A stretch of DNA of 64,000 bases, from the NCBI GenBank assembly GCA_041749015.1, contig JBGTCD010000064.1:153931-217930 (forward strand). The letters are read 5' to 3'. Below the pieces are notes generated by a model that saw nothing but the letters and a program-made list of their open reading frames with translations, did not search any database and was not told the DNA's origin. The stretch comes from JBGTCD01 sp041749015. Lineage in GTDB: Bacteria > Bacteroidota > Bacteroidia > Cytophagales > Cyclobacteriaceae. This document shows, in pieces, positions 44,652-52,695 of the stretch (position 1 is its first letter; each line of letters opens with the position of its first letter). Both the position numbers and the translations under genes were made by a program.

Positions 44652-45622
44652 GTATATTTTCCGAGAATTTATTTGAAAGGGTGTTATTTGAGCCGGTCAA
44701 TAATGGTGCAAATAAGTTATTTATTGTTTCTGGTTATGCTACCGCGAATATGGCTATTCGGCATTTTGAGTATGCTAAAACCCAAAAAAAGACCATTGAA
44801 ATAAATCTTATTGCAGGAATGTACATCCAAGATGGAATCCTTAAAAACAATCATATCTCATTTAAAGAACTCCACAATGGTCGTGATGGTGTAATTTTTA
44901 ATTGCAATTATATTAACTCAATCCCCCCTGTTCATTCAAAAGTATATTCATGGTTTAAGGATGAAATTCCAGTTGCTGGGTTTATTGGCTCTGCAAATTA
45001 TACTCAAAATGCCTTTAGTAATTCAATGAGAGAAGTTTTATCACAAATTGATGCCTCGGAATGTAAACAATATTATGACAAATTGTTGGGCGATTCATTA
45101 ACTTGCATCGACCCAAATGTTGAAAAGTATATATCATTTTATGAAAAAAAACAAAGGGAAACAAGGGATACTGAAGAAACTTCCGAGGCTGACATTGACG
45201 ACTCCTTAAGAATCGATGGACTTGAGATGGTTACCTTATCCCTAGTTGATAAGGATGGTGAGGTTCCAAGTCGATCTGGATTGAATTGGGGTCAAAGAGA
45301 AGGTAGGGAACCAAATCAAGCCTATATTAATATTCCAGCACCATTAGGAAGGACCAATTTTTTTCCGGAAAGATATGTGGTGTTCACTGTGTTAACCGAT
45401 GATGAAAAACAGTTGATTTGTGTTCGTGCTCAAGACGGGGGAAAAGGGCTTCATAGTACCTTGAATAATAGTCATTTAGGTGAGTATTTCAGAAATAGGC
45501 TTGGGTTGGCCAATGGTTCGTTTGTTTCAAGGAAGGACCTTTTGAAATACGGAAGAACTGATGTTGATTTCTATAAAATAGATGACGAAACCTATTATTT
45601 AGATTTTTCTGTAAAAGGTTAG
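44648..45622 (+). CDS. Phospholipase D-type restriction nuclease (NgoFVII family)
   Basis: A 324-residue protein with a single PLD-type active site: H96-S-K98 in PPVHSKVYSW and G114-S-A-N117 in FIGSANYTQNAF, followed by E129. One HxK per chain suggests it acts as a dimer, as BfiI-type nucleases do. The C-terminal half (about 190-324) probably recognises DNA. The layout matches the NgoFVII restriction endonuclease family, and the gene is translationally coupled to the C5 methyltransferase. It would cut DNA lacking the cognate methylation. Confidence 0.88.
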   Translation: MSIFSENLFERVLFEPVNNGANKLFIVSGYATANMAIRHFEYAKTQKKTIEINLIAGMYIQDGILKNNHISFKELHNGRDGVIFNCNYINSIPPVHSKVYSWFKDEIPVAGFIGSANYTQNAFSNSMREVLSQIDASECKQYYDKLLGDSLTCIDPNVEKYISFYEKKQRETRDTEETSEADIDDSLRIDGLEMVTLSLVDKDGEVPSRSGLNWGQREGREPNQAYINIPAPLGRTNFFPERYVVFTVLTDDEKQLICVRAQDGGKGLHSTLNNSHLGEYFRNRLGLANGSFVSRKDLLKYGRTDVDFYKIDDETYYLDFSVKG

Positions 45623-45676
45623 TTATAGGTATTTTGACTCCAAAGAAAAGGTAATTTGAATTATTTATTGCCTATT

Positions 45677-46219
45677 TTACTCTAGGTCATGGTGCAACTT
45701 TAATGCCTGTAAAAGACCATTTAAATCTTCGAAAGGAACTAATTTCTTAAAATCGCGAATTTCTTTCAACTCTGGATTCAAAGGGTTGTATTCTAATGGA
45801 CTCTCAGAAATATTAGAAATTATTTCACGTGTGCCAATCCCACTAATGTAACATTTAAGGTCTGGCTTAATGTAAGTAAAAACGATATTTGATATTGCTT
45901 GAGGATTCAATTTTGGAAAAGAACCCACCGAAAAATTAACTACCTTTATCTGATGAATTCCAAATTCATAGCTATTTCTTTGATAATTTTTAATCCTTCT
46001 TTTATCCCATTCGAAATCACCCAAATCTAAAAATTTTTCAAATACAAATTCTGAAATTATATCAAGTCTCAAACTGTCATAATATCTCTGTCCTTCAAAT
46101 TTATCCCTTAGTTTACCAATATCCCTTACCCCAAGATGCTCAATTGCACATTCCTGTATTTTAGCTTCAATAAACTTAGGAACAAAAACCTTATTAAAAT
46201 ATTGAATTTGTCTGATCAC
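45677..46219 (-). CDS. Unknown protein facing the restriction-modification genes
   Basis: A 180-residue cytosolic protein. No named domain is recognised. The core ISEFVFEKFLDLGDFEWD, then GIHQIKVVNFSVGSF and IVFTYIKPDLKCYISGIGT, with the possible spaced E, D and K residues, could suit a PD-(D/E)XK-like nuclease fold, but this is a guess. It converges on the PLD nuclease gene with 54 bp between stops and shares the AT-rich composition of the island. It may be an accessory nuclease or unrelated cargo. Confidence 0.6.
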   Translation of the reverse strand: MIRQIQYFNKVFVPKFIEAKIQECAIEHLGVRDIGKLRDKFEGQRYYDSLRLDIISEFVFEKFLDLGDFEWDKRRIKNYQRNSYEFGIHQIKVVNFSVGSFPKLNPQAISNIVFTYIKPDLKCYISGIGTREIISNISESPLEYNPLNPELKEIRDFKKLVPFEDLNGLLQALKLHHDLE

Positions 46220-46409
46220 GGTATTCTCTTTCTGTAAATTTAATTAGGCACTTTGGAATTTCTAAATTGAGCCTTAGGAATTCAATAGTTTAAACTTTTT
46301 ACATTTGTTTTCAATTATCAAAAGGGTCTCAAATCTAATGTTTCTAGACTAGAAATAGTAGGAATATGCCACAATCTGTTTATCTTTAAAATAGTTTGTT
46401 CTTTTCATG

Positions 46410-46488
46410 AATCACATCTATTAATTTTAGTCAAAATGTGAGCTCTAAACTCACAATCAGGATATAAAAGATCATGGTGGATGTGATT
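46410..46488. repeat. Nested inverted repeat at right side of island
   Basis: AATCACATC (46410-46418) pairs with GATGTGATT (46480-46488), and an inner GTGAG/CTCAC pair lies at 46438-46454. It may fold as a long hairpin or mark a boundary. Confidence 0.35.
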
Positions 46489-46528
46489 AAACCCCAATGA
46501 ACGGGCATCAAAGCACCACCAAAAACAA

Positions 46529-46667
46529 CGTCATTGCGAGGAAGTCAGCTTTTGAGATAGCAAAAGATGGGTTCCGTGGCAATCTCGTGACCAGGTCTAA
46601 TTCCGGGTTTAAAGATGGAGATTGCCGCGCTCCTTCGCTCAGGCCCACCCAAAGGCTCGCAATGACG
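46529..46667. repeat. MITE-like inverted repeat element
   Basis: About 139 bp bounded by CGTCATTGCGAG (46529-46540) and its exact reverse complement (46656-46667). A second nested pair, GGCAATCTC (46578-46586) and GAGATTGCC (46618-46626), lies inside. The element resembles dispersed repeats with a CGTCATTGCGAGG core seen in many genomes. It contains no credible gene and is likely mobilised in trans or spread as a structured repeat. Confidence 0.65.
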
Positions 46668-46803
46668 ATAAGTATAGGCCAGCAGAGTGGCTTTCCATAG
46701 CCGGGGGATTTCTCGACCATGCTATTTACGTTCAAATTTGAAAGAATGAAAACGGCCATCGAATTGACGGGGAAAGGAGTGGTTAGAAGTTAGAGGTTAG
46801 TCT

Positions 46804-46902
46804 TGAGTCGGCAGTATTCAGTACACAGTCAACAGTATTCAGTAAGCAGTTAGTCCTGAGTTGCCAGTAATCAGTACACAGTCAACAGTATTCAGTCAAC
46901 AG
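46804..46902. repeat. 53-bp tandem repeat, two copies
   Basis: Two near-identical units starting at 46804 and 46857 share the sequence GTACACAGTCAACAGTATTC among others. Inside each unit are degenerate CAGTATTCAGT copies. No gene is visible. Confidence 0.6.
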
Positions 46903-46919
46903 CTTTAGCGAAGCGGAAG

Positions 46920-46968
46920 TCCCGCTAAGAAGTAGCGGGATAGGCAGTAGGCAGTAGGAAGTAGGCAG
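46920..46968. repeat. Hairpin followed by 7-bp tandem repeat
   Basis: TCCCGCTA-AGAAG-TAGCGGGA (46920-46940) is a perfect 8-bp hairpin. It is followed by four TAGGCAG-type heptamers (46941-46968; the third reads TAGGAAG). Confidence 0.55.
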
Positions 46969-46987
46969 ACACTAAATGCTACCACAG

Positions 46988-47035
46988 TCAAAGTCAGGGT
47001 TAGGGTCAGGGTTAGAGTTAGAGTCAGGGTCAGGG
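46988..47035. repeat. Degenerate hexamer array reaching into the ypdA stop codon
   Basis: Eight hexamers of the TCAGGG/TTAGGG/TTAGAG type. The ypdA stop codon (47030-47032 read in reverse) lies in the last unit, so the array supplies the gene's final bases. Similarity to telomere repeats is only superficial. Confidence 0.6.
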
Positions 47036-47998
47036 TCGAATAAGATTTGCGATAATCCTCTCCGCATGCACGCGGGAGTTCTCGATAAACCACTTATTGG
47101 TCTTTAAGCCCCCGCATACTACTCCGGCGAGGTAAATGCCTGGTACATTGGACTCGTTGGTATCTTCATCATAGACGGGGGTGTGCATGGGATCGTCCTG
47201 GAATGCGATACCGATCTGCTCCATAAAGTCAAAATTGGGCTTGTAACCGGTCATGGCCAGCACAAAATCATTTTCCAGGGTCATGGGGCCCTCCGGGGTG
47301 ATGATGTCCACGGCATCAGCTCTGATCGCTTTGATCTCTGAGTTGAAATAAGCCTTGATCGTGCCTTCCTTGATGCGGTTTTCTATATCGGGCTTCACCC
47401 AGTATTTCACCGAGGGTAGTAGCTCCGGCTCCCGGATCACCATGGTGACCTCAGCGCCTTTGCGGTAGGTCTCCAGAGCCACATCCACTGCGGAATTGGC
47501 CGCGCCTACCACGATGATCTTTTGTTTGAAATAAGGATGGGGCTCATCATAATAGTGCCTGACCTTGGGCAGGTCTTCCCCGGGCACGCCCATCATGTAG
47601 GGAATGTCATAAAAGCCCATGGCCAGCACCACCGCCCCAGTCTGGTACCGCCCCCTGGTGGTGACCACCTCATGGGTGCCATTCCCGGGTTTGACTTCCA
47701 GCACCGGCTCATAAAGCCTGACATTGAGATCCTGACTGGAGCATACCCTGCGGTAATATTCCAGGGCTTCGAAGCGGTTGGGTTTATTGCCATGAGAGAT
47801 GAAGGGCACCCCGCCTATTTCCAGCCGGTCGGAGGTAGAGAAAAAGGTCATGTTGAGGGGGTAGTTATACAGGCTGTTGACCAGGCAGCCTTTGTCGATG
47901 ATCTGATATTTCAATCCGGCTTTTTTGGCCTCTATCCCACAGGCCAGACCTATGGGCCCGGCACCAATTATGATCACATCAAATTTTTTTTCTTCCAT
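47030..47998 (-). CDS. ypdA: YpdA-family FAD/NAD(P) disulfide reductase
   Basis: A 322-residue flavoprotein of the YpdA family, known in Firmicutes as bacillithiol disulfide reductase. The FAD motif is IIGAGPIGLACG (residues 10-21), the NADPH motif VVGAANSAVDVALE (about 168-181), and a C-terminal PGIYLAGVVCGG. The CxxC pair of thioredoxin reductase is absent, as in YpdA. The last codons and stop are provided by the hexamer repeat downstream. Bacillithiol use is inferred from the family only. Confidence 0.92.
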   Translation of the reverse strand: MEEKKFDVIIIGAGPIGLACGIEAKKAGLKYQIIDKGCLVNSLYNYPLNMTFFSTSDRLEIGGVPFISHGNKPNRFEALEYYRRVCSSQDLNVRLYEPVLEVKPGNGTHEVVTTRGRYQTGAVVLAMGFYDIPYMMGVPGEDLPKVRHYYDEPHPYFKQKIIVVGAANSAVDVALETYRKGAEVTMVIREPELLPSVKYWVKPDIENRIKEGTIKAYFNSEIKAIRADAVDIITPEGPMTLENDFVLAMTGYKPNFDFMEQIGIAFQDDPMHTPVYDEDTNESNVPGIYLAGVVCGGLKTNKWFIENSRVHAERIIANLIRP

Positions 47999-48109
47999 AA
48001 TTCAGGTAAAATTGAAGGGAATTTGTCGGTAAGTCAAATAGATCATGAATAACATTACCCACTAATACACGGACTTAACCATACTATCCTTAAATAAAAC
48101 TAACCATAT

Positions 48110-50269
48110 ATGTTGAGATATAGTTTTTTAACAGCCCTGTTCCTGATCGGCCTCCATGCCATAGCCCAGAAGGCCATCACCCTGGAAGATATTTTCCTTA
48201 AAAATACTTTTGGTGAATCCAGCGTGCGGGGCCTCAACTGGATGAAAGACGGGCAGTACTATACCGCTCAGGAAAACGGGTACATCATCCGGTATGCCGT
48301 CCAATCCGGCCAGCCACTGGATACTTTGTTTGCTGCTGTTGATGATTTTGAGTTTTCCGGGTATTCCTTCTCTGAGGATGAAAAGCAGATCCTGCTCATG
48401 ACGGACCGGGAGCCTATCTACAGGCGATCCTTTACTGCGGAATACCATGTATATGACATGGCCTCCGGCAGCCTCCGCCTCCTAAGCCACAATGGCCCAC
48501 AGTCCTATGCTACCTTTTCCCCGGATGGGAAAAAAATAGCCTTTGTAAGAGAGAATAACCTGTATGTAACCGACCTGGAATCGGAGGAAGAAAAGGCCCT
48601 GACCACAGATGGGGAATTCAACAGCATCATCAACGGTACCACCGACTGGGTATACGAGGAGGAATTTTATGTGGTCAAAGGCTTTGAGTGGGCCCCCGAC
48701 AGCAAAAAAATCGCCTATTATCGCTTTGATGAAACCAATGTCCCCACATACAACATGCAGCTATGGGAAAGCGAGACTCCCTATCCTCTGGATTATGAAT
48801 TTAAATACCCCAAGGCCGGGGAGGCCAATTCCAGGGTATCGGTATTCATTCGCAGCCTTGCTGACCCCCAACCGGTAAGAATCGATATCCCTGATGACCG
48901 GGATGCATATATACCCCGAATACAATGGACCCGAGATCCCAACCTGTTGTCATTAATTAAAATGAACCGCCTCCAAAATGAGCTGGAAATACATCATGTG
49001 GATGCCCAAAGTGGCCAATCAAAGGTCATCCTCAAAGAAAAAGATGCCCGGTTCATCGACCTCAATTTTTGTGATGATCTGACCTATTTAAAAGATGGCA
49101 AGCATTTCATCTTCAGCAGCGAACGCACCGGCTATAAGCATTTTTATTTGTATCGGATGGATGGCACTCTGGTAAATCCCATTACCTCAGGGCCATGGGA
49201 GGCGGTAAGCCTTGCCGGTCTGGATCAAAGTCAGAAAAATATGGTGCTGTACTACATCTCCACTGAGCGCTCATCAATGGAAAGGCATTTGTACGCCATC
49301 CGGCTAAACGGCAAAAACAAAGCCCTGATGACCCCAGAGGCCGGTACCTACCGGGTGGATATGAGCCCTGACTGCAAATACTATATGCGTTACCATTCAG
49401 CCGCAGACAAGCCCCAGAATGTAAGTCTTTATGGTACCAGGAAAAACAACCTGATCAAGGTGATGAAGGATAATGACCATCTGATCGAAAAGACCCGGGA
49501 GTATGGATTTGTTACCAAAGAATTTATCACCATCCCTGCCGCTGATGGCACGCCCCTTAATGCGTATTTTCTCAAGCCCGAAGGGAATGGGCCTTTTCCC
49601 CTTCTCGTATTTCAATACAGCGGGCCGGGATCGCAACAGGTCTCGCATGCCTGGGGCGGGGGCCCCAATTACAGTTTTCATCAGATGATGGTGCAAAAGG
49701 GCTTTGCTGTGGTGGTGGTAGACTCCAGGGGCACCGGTGGCCGTGGTGCTGATTTTAAAAAACAGACTTATAAGCAGCTGGGAGCCCTGGAGGCCGAAGA
49801 CCTGATTGCGGCAGGCAGGCATATGGGTGCCCGTGAGGATATCAATGCCGAAGCTATGGGCATCTGGGGGTGGAGTTACGGGGGGTTTATGTCGATCTAT
49901 GCCCTGCTGGAAGGCAGCGATGTCTTTGCTTTTGCAGTGTCAGTGGCACCTGTCACCGATTGGCGATTTTATGATACCATATACACCGAACGCTACATGC
50001 AGCGCCCTCAGGACAATCCCGAAGGCTACACCAACACCTCCCTGATCACTAAGGCCGGAAGCCTGGAAGGGCGGCTGCTCCTGATTCATGGTTCAGGTGA
50101 CGATAACGTACACATTCAAAATACCTATTCCCTGCAGGATGCCCTGATCGAATCCGGGAAACAATTCCGCACCTTCATCTACCCCGACCGCAACCATGGG
50201 ATCGGAGGCGGAAAGATCCGGCTGCACGTGTTCGAGATGATTTCAGATTTTATTTTGGAGCAGAAATAG
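48110..50269 (+). CDS. S9-family dipeptidyl peptidase IV-like
   Basis: A 719-residue secreted serine peptidase. Signal peptide residues 1-19 (to IAQK). The N-terminal beta-propeller covers about 30-470, including the YEEEF exopeptidase Glu pair, and the alpha/beta-hydrolase domain follows. Catalytic triad by position: S589 in GWSYGG, D664 in HGSGDDNVH and H696 in DRNHGI. It probably releases N-terminal dipeptides from peptides in the periplasm or at the surface. The 2H phosphoesterase gene follows after 5 bp. Confidence 0.95.
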   Translation: MLRYSFLTALFLIGLHAIAQKAITLEDIFLKNTFGESSVRGLNWMKDGQYYTAQENGYIIRYAVQSGQPLDTLFAAVDDFEFSGYSFSEDEKQILLMTDREPIYRRSFTAEYHVYDMASGSLRLLSHNGPQSYATFSPDGKKIAFVRENNLYVTDLESEEEKALTTDGEFNSIINGTTDWVYEEEFYVVKGFEWAPDSKKIAYYRFDETNVPTYNMQLWESETPYPLDYEFKYPKAGEANSRVSVFIRSLADPQPVRIDIPDDRDAYIPRIQWTRDPNLLSLIKMNRLQNELEIHHVDAQSGQSKVILKEKDARFIDLNFCDDLTYLKDGKHFIFSSERTGYKHFYLYRMDGTLVNPITSGPWEAVSLAGLDQSQKNMVLYYISTERSSMERHLYAIRLNGKNKALMTPEAGTYRVDMSPDCKYYMRYHSAADKPQNVSLYGTRKNNLIKVMKDNDHLIEKTREYGFVTKEFITIPAADGTPLNAYFLKPEGNGPFPLLVFQYSGPGSQQVSHAWGGGPNYSFHQMMVQKGFAVVVVDSRGTGGRGADFKKQTYKQLGALEAEDLIAAGRHMGAREDINAEAMGIWGWSYGGFMSIYALLEGSDVFAFAVSVAPVTDWRFYDTIYTERYMQRPQDNPEGYTNTSLITKAGSLEGRLLLIHGSGDDNVHIQNTYSLQDALIESGKQFRTFIYPDRNHGIGGGKIRLHVFEMISDFILEQK

Positions 50270-50274
50270 CCCTT

Positions 50275-50826
50275 TTGGAAAAGAAAAAATACTTTCTGGC
50301 CCTGATCCCCGAGGGGGATCTCTATGAAAAGGCCCTGGAATGGAAGCAATACTTTGCCAGGGAGTTTAATTCGAAAGCAGCCCTGCGCTCCCCGCCACAC
50401 ATCACCCTCCACATGCCTTTTTTATTCAGGGAAGATAGGGAGGAACAATTGTGTCAGAATTTAAGCAAGGTGGCCGGGGCCCATGCCCCGTTTCAGGTGT
50501 TGATCAATGGTTTTGGGGCTTTCCCGCCCAGGGTGATCTACTGGCATGTAGAAAACAACCCGGCAATGGAGGACCTGCACCATAATTTGTCATCGCACCT
50601 GCACCAAACATTCAATATCGACAATGCCCGATACCGGGACCGGCCTTTCAGGCCCCACCTGACCCTGGCCTTCAGAGATCTTAAGAAGCAGGATTTTCCG
50701 GAGGCCTGGGCCAAAGTAGAACATGTGTCCTATTCGGCAGAATTCACCGCCGGGTCCTTTGCCTTGTTGCGGCATACGGGGAAGGTGTGGGAGGTTTGCA
50801 AAAAGGTAGAACTTACCGGTAATTAG
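50275..50826 (+). CDS. 2'-5' RNA ligase-like (2H phosphoesterase) protein
   Basis: A 183-residue protein with the two HxT motifs of the 2H phosphoesterase superfamily: H42-I-T44 in PPHITLHMPF and HLT near residue 127 in RPHLTLAF. Such proteins act on 2',5' or cyclic phosphate bonds in RNA; the physiological role is unclear. The start is TTG at 50275, because no ATG precedes the conserved KYFLALIP strand. It lies 5 bp after the peptidase stop. Confidence 0.87.
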   Translation: MEKKKYFLALIPEGDLYEKALEWKQYFAREFNSKAALRSPPHITLHMPFLFREDREEQLCQNLSKVAGAHAPFQVLINGFGAFPPRVIYWHVENNPAMEDLHHNLSSHLHQTFNIDNARYRDRPFRPHLTLAFRDLKKQDFPEAWAKVEHVSYSAEFTAGSFALLRHTGKVWEVCKKVELTGN

Positions 50827-50935
50827 TATAAATTTTTGTTAATTGATGCTATATTTGATTCCTTTATACTTTAAGTATTTATCACTCAATTAGGCGTTTA
50901 AAATACTTGATGGTGTCGGATTTAAATCCATTTAA

Positions 50936-51409
50936 TTGTCAGAATCGCGGATTTCAAAGATTGAAAGATTACACGGTTTATGGAGCATGAATTAAAATAT
51001 AAAGACATAACGGAAAAGGTCATAGGGGCCGCTTTTGAAGTGCATAAGTTCCTTGGTAATGGTTTTCAGGAAGTCATTTATCAAAGGGCACTAGCTTATG
51101 AAATGGCACAAGCCGGGCTTAATTTTCAGCGAGAGATTGAACAGGATATTTTTTACAAAGAACTTGATGAGCCAATAGGAACAAGACGAGCTGATTTTGT
51201 TGTGGAGGGCAAAGTGTTGGTAGAGATAAAAGCTTTGGTGAAACTCGAAGATGTGCATCTGGCCCAGACTTTGAATTACCTCAAGGCATATCGGCTGGAG
51301 GTGGGCCTATTAATCAATTTTGGATCGAAGAGTATGACATTTAAAAGATTAGTACTCACCCCCAAATCTGCGAAATCCAATAATCCGTGAAAATCAGCGA
51401 TTCAGACAA
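50936..51409 (+). mobile_element. GxxExxY gene bracketed by imperfect terminal inverted repeats
   Basis: TTGTCAGAATCGCGGATTT (50936-50954) and the reverse complement of 51391-51409, TTGTCTGAATCGCTGATTT, match at 17 of 19 positions. They frame one gene of the GxxExxY family, whose stop ends exactly where the right repeat begins. This looks like a small mobile or domesticated cassette; no transposase is inside. Transfer is inferred. Confidence 0.5.
50980..51390 (+). CDS. GxxExxY family protein (PD-(D/E)XK nuclease-like)
   Basis: A 136-residue protein with the name-giving motif in GNGFQEVIYQRAL (residues 27-39), then FQREIEQDIFY and the nuclease-like strands RADFVVEGKVLVEIKAL, in which D and E/K fit the PD-(D/E)XK pattern. 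Function of this family is unknown. It stands alone between short inverted repeats and unrelated genes. Composition is a little AT-richer than the flanking genes, in keeping with transfer. Confidence 0.88.
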   Translation: MEHELKYKDITEKVIGAAFEVHKFLGNGFQEVIYQRALAYEMAQAGLNFQREIEQDIFYKELDEPIGTRRADFVVEGKVLVEIKALVKLEDVHLAQTLNYLKAYRLEVGLLINFGSKSMTFKRLVLTPKSAKSNNP

Positions 51410-51508
51410 GGGATGCGGAATTTATGATTTTCCCTGTATGAAAAGGATGTTGCATAGTTTATCTCCAATTTAAACAAACCTATCAAAAACGGTGCTGTTT
51501 CAAGTGCC

Positions 51509-52021
51509 CTAAAACCTGATCTCCCCTTCTTTTTTTCTGTTGTCGAGCTTCAGGCTTTTTGTTTTGTCTCCGTGGGTGATATGTACCAGGTTGGTTTGGG
51601 AGTCATGGGTGTCCAACAGGATTTGATTGCTTACCCGGATATTTTTAATTTGATTGACACCTTTGTATGCCACGTAGCACCAGATCACATCATCCTCAAA
51701 CTCGTGGCCCAGGTACTGGGGTTTAAGGTTTTTCCCGTCTGCGATGATTTGAAAATGCTGCCTCAAATAATCTTTCAACAATCCATCCACGTCGATATCA
51801 GCCCCGGGCTGGGTAAGATCTTTAAGGTCAATGTTATAGGATTCCCTGAGGCCCAGCTCCATATCATCGATAAAAATCCGGTGGGAGACTTGCAGGCTTT
51901 TTGTTTTTGGGCTGTGGGCAATCTCCGTAACAGAAACATAGAAAGGATGCACGGCTTCTGGTATTATAATCCAGACCGTTGGTATAAAATAGGCCACCAC
52001 CAGTATACAAACCTTTACCAT
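51509..52021 (-). CDS. DUF6702-type exported protein
   Basis: A 170-residue protein with an N-terminal hydrophobic export segment (about 1-20). It continues with AVHPFYVSVTEIAHS, LQVSHRIFIDDME and a C-terminal region of beta-strands, the pattern of the DUF6702 family. It is divergent from hupE-like and M1-peptidase genes, a pairing common in Bacteroidota, but its biochemical role is unknown. The intergenic region holds a TATTGCA/TGCAATA inverted repeat. Confidence 0.75.
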   Translation of the reverse strand: MVKVCILVVAYFIPTVWIIIPEAVHPFYVSVTEIAHSPKTKSLQVSHRIFIDDMELGLRESYNIDLKDLTQPGADIDVDGLLKDYLRQHFQIIADGKNLKPQYLGHEFEDDVIWCYVAYKGVNQIKNIRVSNQILLDTHDSQTNLVHITHGDKTKSLKLDNRKKEGEIRF

Positions 52022-52051
52022 TTGTCAAAAATATACGCTATAATTGCCCTC

Positions 52052-52072
52052 TATTGCAAAAATGATGCAATA
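52052..52072. promoter_or_regulatory. Inverted repeat in a divergent promoter region
   Basis: TATTGCA, AAAATGA, TGCAATA form a perfect 7-bp inverted repeat 19 bp before the HupE-like ATG and 31 bp from the divergent DUF6702 start. It could be an operator for either gene. Confidence 0.35.
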
Positions 52073-52091
52073 AATACAAATTTAACCATTG

Positions 52092-52679
52092 ATGTCAGAA
52101 TTCAGAATATTCTTTGAGCTGGGATTGCAACATATCCTGGATTACAGGGAGGGCATAGACCATATTTTATTTGTCGTGGCCATTTGTGCGGTGTACCTGG
52201 CCAAAGACTGGAAAAGGATCATCATATTGGTCACCGCTTTCACCATTGGCCATTCTATCACCCTGGCCCTGGCCACCCTCAATGTGATCCGTGTCAATGC
52301 CGAGCTGATTGAGTTCATGATCCCCATGACCATTCTGCTGACTTGTATTTCCAATTTCTACAGAAGGGAGCATGAGATTGTCACCAAAAAAATACATATC
52401 AATTATCTCCTGGCCCTGTTTTTTGGACTGATCCACGGGTTGGGGTTTTCGAGTTATCTACGGAGCCTTCTTGGCAAAGACCAGAGCATCGTAAGTCAGC
52501 TTTTTGCCTTTAATGTAGGGCTTGAAGCGGGGCAATTGGTGATCGTAGCCATATTTTTAGTGGTTACATTTATTTTTGTAGACCTGTTTGGGATCGCCCG
52601 GAGGGATTGGCGGATCGCCATCTCCGCAGCAGCAGGGGGCATCGCCTTTATGCTGATGATGGAAGCAAAATATTGGTAA
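52092..52679 (+). CDS. HupE/UreJ-like membrane protein
   Basis: A 195-residue membrane protein with about six helices. The ATG at 52092 is preferred to an in-frame TTG three bases earlier. Family features are GIDHILFVVAI near residue 23, FTIGHSITLALA, and the duplicated FFGLIHGLGFSSYL with His residues suited to nickel or other metal binding. HupE/UreJ proteins are proposed nickel permeases, but no hydrogenase or urease gene is in the window, so another role is possible. The M1 peptidase gene follows after 16 bp. Confidence 0.88.
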   Translation: MSEFRIFFELGLQHILDYREGIDHILFVVAICAVYLAKDWKRIIILVTAFTIGHSITLALATLNVIRVNAELIEFMIPMTILLTCISNFYRREHEIVTKKIHINYLLALFFGLIHGLGFSSYLRSLLGKDQSIVSQLFAFNVGLEAGQLVIVAIFLVVTFIFVDLFGIARRDWRIAISAAAGGIAFMLMMEAKYW

Positions 52680-52695
52680 TATAAAGTTTTACACC

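Noticed and set aside
46508..46759. An 83-codon frame in the MITE-like region
   Set aside because: It is mostly a translation of the inverted repeat and has no independent support as a gene.
46804..46968. Possible CRISPR array
   Set aside because: The units are adjacent without unique spacers and no cas genes are nearby.
46988..47035. Telomere-like TTAGGG units
   Set aside because: Only one exact TTAGGG occurs among degenerate hexamers in a circular-type bacterial context; it is a simple tandem repeat.
46905..47093. A frame coding for a Leu-Thr repeat protein
   Set aside because: It is the direct translation of the hexamer array and overlaps the true end of ypdA.
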